Source: Cristatella mucedo (taxonomy: Eukaryota; Bryozoa; Phylactolaemata; Cristatellidae). From it: 64,000 bases of DNA. The stretch spans positions 186,001-250,000 of the forward strand of contig WPIO01000020.1 of the NCBI GenBank assembly GCA_009760855.2, read 5' to 3'. Within the stretch, counting starts at the first letter, position 1; every line of letters starts with the position of its first letter. Shown here piece by piece: positions 13,466 through 22,738 of the stretch. Both the position numbers and the translations under genes were made by a program. Below the pieces are notes generated by a model, which did no database searches, was not told the origin of the DNA, and saw only the letters and a program-made list of their open reading frames with translations.

Positions 13466-13540
13466 CGAGTTTGATGATGAGTAAATAGTACTTTCGTTCT
13501 TCTGACTAATAAGGAAGAAATGTATGCTCTGATGCTGTTT
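13466..13540 (+). ncRNA. C/D-box snoRNA, SNORD59-like, copy 1 (intron 1)
   Basis: Box C is ATGATGA at 13474-13480, box D' is CTGA at 13502-13505 and box D is CTGA at 13529-13532. The 12 bases before D' are ACTTTCGTTCTT, perfectly complementary to the conserved 18S rRNA segment AAGAACGAAAGT. By the five-nucleotide rule the guide would direct 2'-O-methylation of the A before CG in AAGAACG, the site served by SNORD59 in vertebrates and snR54 in yeast as I recall. Box C' is degenerate. Flanking GGGT (13461-13464) and ACCC (13541-13544) could close a weak external stem. Box D ends 70 bases before the 3' splice site. Confidence 0.75.
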
Positions 13541-13685
13541 ACCCTTGATATCGATAACATATTCGGCTTACGCAGTGTTTAAACGAGTGACTTTCTTCGT
13601 AGGTATCCTTGCGGTTGCACTATAAAGAAGACGACCACGTGGAGGTAAGCGCGGCGCATGCGGGCGGCTCGCTTGTCTCGTTCAG

Positions 13686-13757
13686 TCGCAATGATGGATG
13701 GCAATTATACTTTCGTTCTTCTGAATACTGAGGACATGTAAAGCTCTGATGGACCCT
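13686..13757 (+). ncRNA. C/D-box snoRNA, SNORD59-like, copy 2 (intron 2)
   Basis: This is a diverged paralogue of the copy in intron 1. Box C reads ATGATGG at 13691-13697 (one change from RTGATGA), D' is CTGA at 13721-13724, and box D is CTGA at 13746-13749 within GCTCTGATG, as in copy 1. The guide ACTTTCGTTCTT before D' is identical to that of copy 1 while surrounding bases have drifted, which points to selection on the 18S rRNA target. Box D ends 71 bases before the acceptor of intron 2. Confidence 0.7.
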
Positions 13758-14270
13758 TATCTAGCGTAACGTTAACAAAAAAGGTAGAAATCAACTAGTA
13801 ATATCAGTTTTTAATTTCAGGCTACCGAGGCCGATTTGACTTGATGCTTCTGGAGAAATGATTGGGTAAAAACTTCCAAGAAGTCAAAGGAAGTTCAACG
13901 TAGCCAAGCAAGCCACTGAACTGCACTTAACAGCCTTCAGGTACCGACCTATTACGATTCGCACCCTCGAGGGCATCTGCCGCGCTACTTAACAAGCTTG
14001 ACTTACTAGCGACTTGCTCTTTTTTTGTAGAAGCTTTCAACGCATTAAGAGGCTTGACAAGTGAGGCTTTGGAAGCATCCAACACAATGAGTGGCATAAC
14101 GAGAGCTTTATCTGCTCATGACCAGATCTCTTGCTGTTGTGTTCTGGTCGATTTTGGTTTATGGATTAAGCAGATATTTGGTTTTATGACTATCGAGTCA
14201 TAAGCCCCGAGTTATTTTCAAAGCCCTGGCGTAATGATTCTATGTTACAATAAATTATGACCGCACAAGC

Positions 14271-15304
14271 CGCAAGGCTTGAGCGATGTTTGTTCGTATT
14301 GCAACAATCGGGACTACCAATTACAATTTGTTACAAATGTGTGAAGTAAGGCAGTCCCGAAGAGTGCATTGCTGGGGTGTGATGCAGCCGTGCGAACAGC
14401 GAGCAAATGTATGCTCAGCTGTTATAGCCTGGTGTCGGTTAAGTACTTGCTAATATGCTTTATGGTAACTCAATTTAAGAGTTACGTCGTACTAGGTCCA
14501 GATACATCACAGTGTAGTACATAGACGGGTTCAAGATGTGCAACGAGGTGCCTTGTAGAAATTGTTTATTACCGGCCCGAGAGTGTTGTCTAAAGAACCG
14601 TGCAGTTAAAAGGGAATCTGAGGTTAACCTCTTGCAAGCGATTTCCCCCCCCCCAGGCACAGTCCAAGAGCGTTTTTATGATGGCACTGCAGACTAGCAA
14701 CCGAAAAATACAATGGTTATCAAATTGATAAGTAATTAGAGAGGGCATTACGTGACGAGACTAGGTCCCGCAGAAACCTGCTTCTGATGGCAGGACCTAC
14801 TGCTAACATGGTTAAAATGCTGGACGGGTTTAGAAAAGGTAGAGTCGACCCGAGAGGTAGTACTATGCAGCTAATGCAATGTGTGTCGCTGTGTGCTACT
14901 ACTTTAACCTAAATCTAAGATAATTTCCAGACGGACGCGCTGTCGATAAACATGCTAGCCTACATATGCAGACAAGGGACGTTCGGAATTCACGAGTCGC
15001 GACAGCAAACGACAGGAATTAAAAATCACTGCTGCTTTCTACTGCCGATCGAAATCGGCAAAGAAATTTTTTTAAGGAACCCTCGTGCGTTTGCTGTCGA
15101 GAGAAGTGGCCGTAGATGTTTACAGGCCAAGGTTCAAATAGACCAGCCTGCTGAGCTGTGGTTTGTACCGACGGCAGCTGAAGCTTCGTTGGTGGTGCTT
15201 GGTAGATGGACAGCTGTCAATGGCACCCAGCCTTTAAGCAGCGACTGATGCTCAGCTGCCTTCGGTCAGAACGTTGTCAGCACAGCAGCAGCTCGACGGT
15301 TCGT
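14271..15304. other. No recognisable gene
   Basis: Only short open frames and a run of ten C at 14645-14654 were seen. The last part (about 15090-15300) is the downstream flank of the minus-strand gene at 15305. Confidence 0.3.
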
Positions 15305-15944
15305 CTAGCTAGCCTTCGCACGAGCGATCATTTCTCGTTCGCGAGCCAGCTCGGAAAGCACGGCCGAGTTGAGCTTTGCTCGGATGCCCAGCTTCAGAAA
15401 GAGCAGCGAGTAAAAGTGAAACGTCGACACCAGCACTTCGTTGAGGCCATCCAGAACAGTAAACGCGATGCCGGTGCCTTTACGAATGCCTTCGGTTTCT
15501 GAAACGAGGCACGGAGCTGAAACAGGTTCGCTGCTGCCGACCGTTGTGTAACAGTGGCCAAGGCGGTTGGAAGGGCAACGGAGGTAAGTGTTTGGGCGCC
15601 AGGGAAGGAGACAAGTGTCGGTGGATGTCGGCCAGAGTGGTAGCGGCCCTACCGTTCGGCAGGCGCTTCTCAAAGAGGGCATGGCCCAATCCGAGTTGAA
15701 TCGTAGTTGCCGAAAGCATTCCAGCCAGAGCCACGTAGGCGGAGCAGTCGTCGGCACGAGTCACCTGATAATACGTCCCCAGCCCGCAGAGGACCGCATA
15801 TGGCACCTGCAGAGAAAGTGCCCACGATATATGCACCTGGCAAGGCTCGCGGTCATTGCCGTCATCGTCGTCACTACCATCAGCTCGCTTTGTATTAAAT
15901 GTTCCGACAATGGACAGATGTGCTGACACGACACCACGTGACAT
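15305..15944 (-). CDS. Candidate two-exon membrane protein, possibly Ninjurin-like
   Basis: On the minus strand an ATG at 15944 opens 97 codons, ending at a donor (CCGAACG then GTAGGG, exon end 15653). An acceptor (CCTGTTTCAG) starts exon 2 at 15516, which joins in frame and stops at 15305. A second acceptor 18 bases on (exon start 15498) is also in frame. The joined product is about 167 residues: an acidic N-terminus (SDDDDGNDRE, 24-33), hydrophobic segments at about 44-60, 70-90 and 112-139, and a charged tail. Size and pattern, including TIQLGLG and LNEVLVSTFHF, recall Ninjurin, where a helix ending in NxFxxxFG follows a longer one; this is a weak by-eye resemblance, not a motif proof. The true 5' exon may lie further up, since TTTCTCTGCAG precedes codon 47 and could be an acceptor. 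SINEs and LINEs flank it. Confidence 0.4.
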
Positions 15945-16170
15945 GTACGTGCTCAGCTAGTACGGCATTGCTCCGGTAATAAAGACCGGTAATCGGTCGA
16001 GGCCTGTGCTCCCTCTCCTCCATGCCCCTACCTCGGCGGCCGGCATGCCTGCCCATCGGTCCACTTTTACTTCGCGATCGAAGTGAAGTGAAGCGAAGTC
16101 AAAGCAGTGTGTATGAAGCAGGCAAGGGAGCTCATACACGCAGAGGCAGAGCGAAAGCTGAGCTGACATA

Positions 16171-16295
16171 AAAAAAAATAATAATTCATTTATGTAGCGA
16201 CCCAAGAGAACTTAATCTCTATTCAGGCGCTTCACATATGCCTCGGAGCTTGAGCCCACGTGACCTCAGTCAGACCTTGGACGAGCAGGTGGCGC
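16171..16295 (-). mobile_element. SINE-2, 5' part diverged
   Basis: Starting with (A)n and ATAATAATTCATTTATGTAGC, it carries AGAACTTAATCTCTATTCAG and GGCGCTTCACATATGCC, then the tRNA-like B-box region (GCTTGAGCCCACG). The tRNA-related head beyond 16290 is poorly preserved. Confidence 0.75.
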
Positions 16296-16439
16296 TTGCA
16301 CGCACGTGGGTGGCACTTCGTCAAGGTTTGACTTCTATTTGCACGCTGCCATACAGCCATTGCATGAGGGCAGGCTCAGCAGCTGGTGGCCGGCGGACCA
16401 GGTAGAGCCGATTGATGCAGACAGCGAGTGAGGAGCGAA

Positions 16440-16640
16440 ATAATAATAATAATAATAATGCACTTGATAAAGCTCCCTCAGAGAACTCAATCTCTCTCTA
16501 GGCGCTTTACATTTGCTGCAAAGGGAAATGCAATTGAATGGTGAGTAATATCATGCTTGACAAACATCATGAATAACATGGTTAGGGGTGACATGCACAG
16601 GGTCAGCATAAGCACAGGTCGAGAGGAGGCATGCAAGGAA
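16440..16640 (-). mobile_element. LINE-beta 3' end, 5'-truncated
   Basis: (AAT)n is followed by GCACTTGATAAAGC, GAGAACTCAATCTCTCTCTA, GGCGCTTTACATTTGCTGC and the 3' UTR words GGTTAGGGGTGACATGCACA. This is the reverse complement of the LINE-beta 3' UTR seen at 20462. Confidence 0.8.
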
Positions 16641-16900
16641 GAAAGGAGAGATATAGTGGTATCGCAAGCACATTAAGATAGATTAACCTCGGCAATGTCT
16701 GTTTGCAAAGAATGTTGCATGCGAGAATCGTGCATATTGCTTGGCCAATAGCCAGATGGACCTAGAGCTACCGAAGGCCGGAGAGAGGGGGGGGGGGTAG
16801 AATGGAGCTTGAAAGTTGAGTCGACCTCGGGAATTGAACCACAATCTCCCACCACCAGGCGCTGGAGGCTATGAGCCTAGCCACTTATCTAGTGTACAGA

Positions 16901-17063
16901 ATCCTAGCTGATTAAACAGCCTCTTTTTGTATAGCGACAGATGAACCTCTACGGCTATCACCACCACCGCTTGCAGTGGCGATACAGGATCGCCCACTGC
17001 AGGAATTGGACCGCAACCGGTCGTGAAAGCAACGGCCTTACCCAGTGTGCCATCACGGCTCAC
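16901..17063 (-). mobile_element. SINE-1 copy
   Basis: On the minus strand it begins GAGCCGTGATGGCAC and ends GGCTGTTTAATCAGCTAGG. The palindrome next to the B box is damaged here (GGTTGCGGTCC-like), and the B box is altered. It abuts another SINE-1 copy in the same orientation. Confidence 0.85.
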
Positions 17064-17250
17064 CTAAATAAATAAATCAATCCTAGCTGATTAAACAGCC
17101 TCTTTTTGTATAGCGACAGAAGAGCCTTTATGGCTATCACCACCGCTTGCAGTGGCGATAAAGGATCGCCCACCACAGGAATCGAACCCACGACCTCGGG
17201 ACCGAGGTCGTGAAAGCAACCGCCTTACCTAGTGTGCCATCACGGCTCAC
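17064..17250 (-). mobile_element. SINE-1 copy, head-to-tail with the previous one
   Basis: The TTTA-type tail (as AAATAAATAAATC) starts immediately after the head of the 16901 copy. All parts are present: palindrome ACCTCGGGACCGAGGT, B box (GGTTCGATTCC on the minus strand), and the conserved 3' body. Confidence 0.9.
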
Positions 17251-17590
17251 CTGCATGCGACATTAACATGTGTAACAGCATTTGAAATATGGCACTACAT
17301 CCGGTAGTCGCTGAATAAGTTCAGAATAAGTTGGAAATTATTTACCTACTATAGAGCTGAAAAGAGAGCGACTAGTGTTGTCACATCACCAACATTTAGC
17401 TCAGTGGGCAGTGCACAGTGCTCACGACCCGACAGTTTCACTCTCGTAGCTCTCGTGGACGTTATCTGCCGTCAGCCAGCCCCTTGGCTTTCTGACCTGG
17501 CGCCTTGCATGGTTACCGAAAGTTCAGGAGTGAGAGCTCTTCGACGGAAGTGTGCGCGAGATAGCAACCTGCACTTCGCCAGCTCCTCCT

Positions 17591-17773
17591 TAAATAATAA
17601 ATAAATCCTAGCTGATTAAATAGCCTCTTTTTGTATAGTGACAGAAGAGCCTTTACGGCTATCACTACCGCTTGCAGTGGTGACAAAGGATCGCCAACCG
17701 CAGGAATCGAACCCACGACCTCGGGACCGAGGTCGTGAAAGCAACCACCTTACCTAGTGTGCCATCACAGCTC
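17591..17773 (-). mobile_element. SINE-1 copy
   Basis: Full-length copy from the tail (AAATAATAAATAAATCC) to the head (GAGCTGTGATGGCAC on the minus strand), with intact palindrome and B box. Confidence 0.9.
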
Positions 17774-17814
17774 CTTCTCTTATGAAGTAGGCGGCTCAGA
17801 GACGTCAGCCAAAT

Positions 17815-18290
17815 CCAGTGAACCGCTACCGTGTAACAGCTGCCGGTAGCTTTGATTCTGCATGTTCTAGATTGTGGAACTCACTTCCGAAATGCTCACG
17901 CAACGACATCTTCTCTCCTGCGGCCGACTTCGACGCGATCCACGGTAGCCTAGTCGATGTAAGACGCTCGCTCTTCACGACCGAGGTCACGTGGATTCGA
18001 ATCCTGCAGTCGGGCGATCCTTTATTATTGCCAACTGCAAGCGGTAGTGATAGCCGATAAGGCTCTTCTGGCCGTTACACAAATGAAGCTGCTAAATCAG
18101 CTAAGATTCTCCAGCAGTCCTGCACTGTGCTCTGCTGACTTCCTCGACGGCCCTCTTGATTCAGTCATGCTTCTCACTTTCTCTGTGTTGCATGAGACGA
18201 AGTCTGCCGGATGGCAGCACCGAGAGAGCAGCTTCGGCTTTGAATGCGCCGCAGAAAGCTCTCCAGCATAACACTTACTTAGTCCACCTG
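17815..18290 (+). mobile_element. LINE-alpha 3' end interrupted by SINE-1
   Basis: The encoded words LWNSLPKCSRND and then, after the insertion, sequence equivalent to CSADFLDGPLDSVMLLTFS match the C-terminus of the LINE-alpha protein (compare LWNSLPQFLRND and YSAMLPTFS in the copy at 48-50 kb). The SINE lies at 17944-18109. Confidence 0.75.
17944..18109 (+). mobile_element. SINE-1 copy nested in LINE-alpha
   Basis: TTCACGACCGAGGTCACG, the B-box region GGATTCGAATCCTG, GGGCGATCCTTTATT and GCTGCTAAATCAGCTAAGAT are in SINE-1 order. The palindrome is partly lost. LINE coding sequence flanks it on both sides. Confidence 0.8.
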
Positions 18291-18879
18291 CTGCAATCAG
18301 GAGCACCCGTATCTTAATATAGCGAGACCGCAGACAGTCTCTAAGGCGGAGCTGTCTATTCGACATCCACAGAGTGGCTACATGGGCACAGCACCAGCTA
18401 TATCAGTACATACGGGCCTGTAAGTCTGTAGCCGTGGAATCACAGGACATGCAACCTATAATCCTACCATGAAAGCCTACCAACTGCTTCAACAGTATCC
18501 GTTATATAGCACCAAAAGAGCCGTACTCACTCTCTTTCACTGTCCCTGTCTCTGTTCACCTGACTTTCTGGAATTAGACACAGTACGTTGCATTACGTCT
18601 TGGCTCACTGCCAGCCACGGCCTGTGGTGACCAGGCAGAGGACTGGCCATGCACTGCATCCTAACAAGGCCTGGCACGTCTACGTTGGACCAATACTTTT
18701 TTCTTGCTGCTGACGACGAATGCCGACGTTCGACTTCTGACCACAGCAAGGCTAGTCGATTAAGGCCGGTAAGGGGTGCTCGGTCGTGCGGAGCACGTGG
18801 TGCTGCTACTTACTGCCTGTGCCATATATAGCTCGGTGTACCGACAACTGTAAAGGCAGTGTTTGTCGATACAGGCTGG

Positions 18880-19060
18880 TGAGCCGTGATGGCACACTAG
18901 GTAAGGCGGTTGCTTTCACGACCTCGGTCCCGAGGTCGTGGGTTCGATTCCTGTGGTGGGCGATTCTTTATCGCCACTGCAAGCGGTGTGATAGCCATAA
19001 AGACTCTTCTGTCGCTATACAAAAAGAGGCTGTTTAAGCAGCTAGGATTTATTTATTTAG
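18880..19060 (+). mobile_element. SINE-1 copy, best-preserved plus-strand copy
   Basis: The head GAGCCGTGATGGCACACTAG contains an A-box-like TGGCACACTAG (18890-18900). Then come the 11-bp palindrome arms CACGACCTCGG and CCGAGGTCGTG with a 2-base gap, and the B box GGTTCGATTCC at 18941-18951. The body ends GCTGTTTAAGCAGCTAGG and TTTATTTATT. The A and B boxes are internal RNA polymerase III promoter elements, so this is a tRNA-derived SINE. Confidence 0.92.
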
Positions 19061-19304
19061 GAGTGCCTGCTACTCGTCGGTCTTCCCCGACGGCTTTCCG
19101 CCTCAGCTTTGCTTGCCATCGCTGGTCGTCATAGTTGTCGGTATGTTTGCTTGCCACTAAAACAACCACAGGATACTGGTTGAGCAATAGGCGTGTAAAC
19201 CAGACTGTCAGTTCAGCCGTATTAGGATCTAACATTGGCCTGCGAATGCTCCAGCCTGCTTCGGCTTCTGTCCGTGACATTGCCATTCATACATGCAGCT
19301 CCCC

Positions 19305-19992
19305 GGATGCACGCGGCTACCCCGGATGCACGCGGCTACCCCGGATGCACGCGGCTACCCCGGATGCACGCGGCTACCCCGGATGCACGCGGCTACCCCG
19401 GATGCACGCGGCTACCCCGGATGCACGCGGCTACCACGGATGCACGCGGCTACCACGGATGCACGCGGCTACCACGGATGCACGCGGCTACCACGGATGC
19501 ACGCGGCTACCACGGATGCACGCGGCTACCACGGATGCACGCGGCTACCACGGATGCACGCGGCTACCACGGATGCACGCGGCTACCACGGATGCACGCG
19601 GCTACCACGGATGCACGCGGCTACCACGGATGCACGCGGCTACCACGCTACCACGGATGCACGCGGCTACCACGGATGCACGCGGCTACCACGGATGCAC
19701 GCGGCTACCACGGATGCACGCGGCTACCACGGATGCACGCGGCTACCACGGATGCACGCGGCTACCACGGATGCACGCGGCTACCACGGATGCACGCGGC
19801 TACCACGGATGCACGCGGCTACCACGGATGCACGCGGCTACCCCGGATGCACGCGGCTACCCCGGATGCACGCGGCTACCCCGGATGCACGCGGCACGGA
19901 TGCACGCGGCTACCCCGGATGCACGCGGCTACCCCGGATGCACGCGGCTACCCCGGATGCACGCGGCTACCCCGGATGCACGCGGCTACCCC
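19305..19992. repeat. 19-bp minisatellite, 35 full and 2 partial units
   Basis: The unit is GGATGCACGCGGCTACCMC. Units 1-6 end in CCCC. The next 21 full units, with one 8-nt remnant at 19647-19654, end in CCAC. Units from 19826 onward end in CCCC again, apart from a 15-nt partial unit at 19883-19897. Because 19 is not a multiple of three and no plus-strand frame of the unit contains a stop, the array is open in all three plus frames; the resulting 235-290 residue frames are not evidence of a gene. Confidence 0.97.
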
Positions 19993-20461
19993 GGAAGTGA
20001 GAATTAGTAAGGAGCTAGAAAGCGCAGCAGCTGCAGCGGGAGTGGTGGCAGCGCAGTCATACCCCGAACAGGAGATCCTGTGCAATGCAGAGTGAACATA
20101 GCAGGCCAACGTAGAGCAGCAGCGCTGGTAACGGTACACAGCGTATCAGTAGTGCAAATATGCTGGCATTCAGCAGCGGTGAGCCGATGAGGTGGCAGCA
20201 GAGGTTCCTAAACACGTGACAGTCCATGACAAAATAATAGAACGTGTCCAGCTTTTGGGCCTCCGGCATCGTGAGACCCGCGCGAGTCGTTGCTCATGCA
20301 TGAGCTCGTTCATGCAAGCATCTCGGCAATGGCAACACGGTCAGAAACGTATCCGTCTTGTGCAGACACTGGTAGCGGTTGACAAAGAAATCGGCCCGAA
20401 TGCAGGGCCACTGTCTCACCCACGACTGTCGCCTTCAGTCGCTACTAGAATGGCTGAATAA
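19993..20461. other. Single-copy flank of the minisatellite
   Basis: No domain or repeat was recognised. Continuous open frames enter from the minisatellite but stop within about 100 bases. Confidence 0.3.
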
Positions 20462-20860
20462 CAATAATAATAATAATAATAATGCACTTGATAAAGCACC
20501 CTCAGAGAACTTAATCTCTTTCTAGGCGCTTTACATTTGCCGCAAAGGGAAATGCAATTGAATGGTAAGTAAAATCATGCTTGAAAAACAAACAATTGAA
20601 TAATATGGTTAGGGGTGACATGCACAGGGTCAGCATGCAAATGTGGTTAGTGGCAGCATGCACCGTGTCCGCACGCATAAGCACATCAAGGACGAATCAC
20701 AGGGACCCACTAAATGCTGTCCTAAATAGGTGTGTTTTTAAGTTCCTTTTAAATGTGGTCAGGTCAGGGGATGTTCTGATGCAGGTCGGGAGGGAGTTCC
20801 AGGCTTTGGGAGCACTGAGAGGCATAGAGACAGATATGCACGTGCACACATGCATGCACA
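20462..20860 (-). mobile_element. LINE-beta (L2/CR1-like) 3' end with protein C-terminus
   Basis: From the right, the minus strand encodes APKAWNSLPTCIRTS, LTTFKRNLKTHLFR and a stop. This is the standard C-terminus of L2/CR1-type ORF2 proteins. A 3' UTR of about 230 bp follows, and then TAGAAAGAGATTAAGTTCTC with the (ATT)n tail. This copy links the abundant ATT-tailed sequence to a protein-coding LINE. It is 5'-truncated by CA repeats. Confidence 0.88.
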
Positions 20861-20944
20861 CACACACACACACACACACATAAGCTCATGTGCACACACA
20901 CACTTACATACATGCCCTTATGCACACACACACACACACACACA
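20853..20944. repeat. Two (CA)n runs
   Basis: (CA)n at about 20856-20880 and 20924-20944 with an intervening ACATACATGCCC-type spacer. They adjoin the truncated 5' end of a LINE-beta copy. Confidence 0.9.
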
Positions 20945-21039
20945 AGCAGCATCACTCACTCACTGACACGCATAACTTATGAAATACAGCAATACAATTA
21001 AGAAATGATGCGCAAAATGCAAATGAATGCATTATCATG

Positions 21040-21112
21040 ACAAGTGAAGCACCTAGAAAGTGATTGAATTCTCTGAGGGCGCTTAATCAAGTGCATTATT
21101 ATTATTATTACA
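21040..21112 (+). mobile_element. LINE-beta tail
   Basis: AAGCACCTAGAAAGTGATTG, AATTCTCTGAGGGCGC and TCAAGTGCATTATTATTATT form a plus-strand copy of the shared LINE-beta/SINE-2 tail. Confidence 0.8.
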
Positions 21113-21169
21113 ATTAACTTCGACATGAGGCACGTGCAACATTTAAGACGTACATCATCCAGGATAAAG

Positions 21170-21460
21170 TGTGCATTTAATACGCAACGACAACTACTCT
21201 CCTACTGCCGACTATGGCATATCCTTTTCAGCGGTCCTGAGCTGCTACTTCTATGCTTCTCTCTACCTCAACTGCTCTTCTGACTCTGCTATGCTTCCCA
21301 CTTTCTCTTTGTTGCGAGAGACGAAGTCTGTTATCTACCAAATGCGTACCGAAAGCCGCTTAGGCTGTGAGTGCGCTATACAAAACTCTCCTGCGTAACA
21401 CCCACATGGTCTTTATGACTTTGTGGAGTTACAGACGGAGATACATTACATTACATTACT
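21170..21460 (+). mobile_element. LINE-alpha 3' end, 5'-truncated
   Basis: Sequence equivalent to the last roughly 70 codons of LINE-alpha (ISFSAVLSCYFYASLYLNCS) is followed by its 3' UTR and the diagnostic terminus GGAGATACATTACATTACAT. Confidence 0.9.
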
Positions 21461-21761
21461 CATCAGCAGGTGCGTACAAACCACCCCCTACATGTATTGA
21501 CGAGTGGATATCAATGACGAGAGTTGTAAACCAACAGCAAGCTTAGACAGCCATGCAGCCTACAGCTGACTTTAATTCAATCCTGTGCGAGGTTGCAGAA
21601 TGTCAAATCTTTCTGCAGGAAATAAAAGATCGCGTTCCTTAACCACCATAGGGAATAAATAGCCTTGAGCTCAAAATGCAATCAGGCTACACTTAGTGTT
21701 CTAATACAGGCCAACCAATTTGTCTGTGAGTTTGTGTGTGCACGCACCTGGGCATGTGCTC

Positions 21762-21815
21762 GTGTGTGTGTGTGTGTTGTGTGTTTGTGTGTGTGCGCGT
21801 GCGTGCGTGTGTGTG

Positions 21816-21903
<88 letters not shown>

Positions 21904-21938
21904 GTGTGTGTGCGCGCGTGTGTGTTTGTGTGTATGTG

Positions 21939-22033
<95 letters not shown>

Positions 22034-22146
22034 CGTGCGTGTGTGTGTGTGTGTGTGTGTGTGGCGTGTATGTGTGTGTGTGTATGTGTGTGTGTGTGGT
22101 GTGTGTGTGTGGTGTGTGTGTGGTGTATATGTGTGTGTGCGTGCAC
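21762..22146. repeat. Long (GT)n microsatellite
   Basis: About 385 bp of GT dinucleotides with interruptions (GCGC, TTTGT, GTGGTGTG). Open frames of His/Thr or Cys/Val on either strand are artefacts of the repeat. Confidence 0.98.
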
Positions 22147-22487
22147 GTGTGTTATCAAGCCTTGGAAAAAGTAAACTGCAGCAGTCATTTACATCGTTAT
22201 CAGTATATGGAACTATTCTGCTACTTTCGATATAGTTTAAACTAATGCATATGTCCATCGCGTTTATAGTCGGCTAAATAGGTCAGTGAAAGTGTGCCCT
22301 CAGTTTTTGCGCAATTAGCACGATGGACACTAGACAAGCGGCACACGCTGACATGCAGAGGTCAATTGGTGGGTGTAGACTGCAGCACTGAAACGAGCAA
22401 AAGCGAAGCTCCCGTCCCTAAAAATACTGGCACAAAACAAATGGCTTCTCAAAGGCATTAGACTGTGCATGCGGTCACTAACCACAT

Positions 22488-22562
22488 CTCTCCTTCGTAA
22501 CACCTGCACATAGTCTTTGTGGCTTTGTGGAGTTACAGCCGGAGATACATTACATTGCATTA
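22488..22562 (+). mobile_element. LINE-alpha 3' terminal fragment
   Basis: CTCCTTCGTAACACCTGCAC, CTTTGTGGAGTTACAGCCGG and AGATACATTACATTGCATT match the last 80 bp of LINE-alpha. Confidence 0.8.
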
Positions 22563-22738
22563 CATTTGCATGCTGGCCTTATGTGTGTCACCTCTAACCA
22601 TGTTATGCTTGTTGCCATTGAGCATGCTACAGCAAACCATTCGATCATGCTTCCTTTGCAGCAAATGTAAAAAGCCTAGAACGTGATTGAGTTCTCTGAG
22701 AGCGCTATAACAAATGTAGTATTACTACTATTAGGGTA
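22563..22738 (+). mobile_element. LINE-beta 3' end directly after LINE-alpha tail
   Basis: The LINE-beta 3' UTR (GCATGCTGGCCTTATGTGTG, CACCTCTAACCATGTTATGC) through AAGCCTAGAACGTGATTGAG to ATTACTACTATTA. It begins exactly where the ACATT tail of the preceding LINE ends, suggesting insertion at the tail. Confidence 0.8.

Larger units (their letters stand above)
13240..14270 (+). ncRNA. Spliced snoRNA host gene (four exons, predicted)
   Basis: Strong splice sites define exon 1 ending at 13356 (CTGCAG then GTAACA), exon 2 at 13603-13644 (after CTTTCTTCGTAG, before GTAAGC), exon 3 at 13821-13940 (after TTTTTAATTTCAG, before GTACCG) and exon 4 from 14031 (after CTCTTTTTTTGTAG). An AATAAA lies at 14249-14254. 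Introns 1 and 2 each hold one C/D-box snoRNA, with the D box 70-71 bases before the splice acceptor, the spacing usual for splicing-dependent intronic snoRNAs. From the ATG at 13324 a frame runs in phase through exons 1-3 and stops early in exon 3, giving only 32 residues. The transcript may therefore be a non-coding host of the UHG kind, or encode a micropeptide. The transcription start is not located. Confidence 0.6.

Noticed and set aside
18881-18955. tRNA gene suggested by A- and B-box-like sequences
   Set aside because: It recurs many times with a fixed non-tRNA body and tail and cannot form a normal anticodon arm, so it is a SINE head. The same holds for SINE-2 heads at 59997 and 61445.
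19305-19992. CRISPR-like regular repeat
   Set aside because: Units are directly adjacent with no unique spacers, and the context is eukaryotic. It is a minisatellite.
19135-20095. Open frames of 235-290 residues across the minisatellite
   Set aside because: The 19-bp unit lacks stops in all plus frames, so three overlapping long frames arise automatically. No start context, domain or splice support.
21665-22258. Cys/Val- and His/Thr-rich open frames
   Set aside because: Produced by the (GT)n repeat; the same applies to frames over the GT, CA, GA and CT tracts at 7.6, 47.7, 51.4, 52.2, 57.1 and 60.7 kb.
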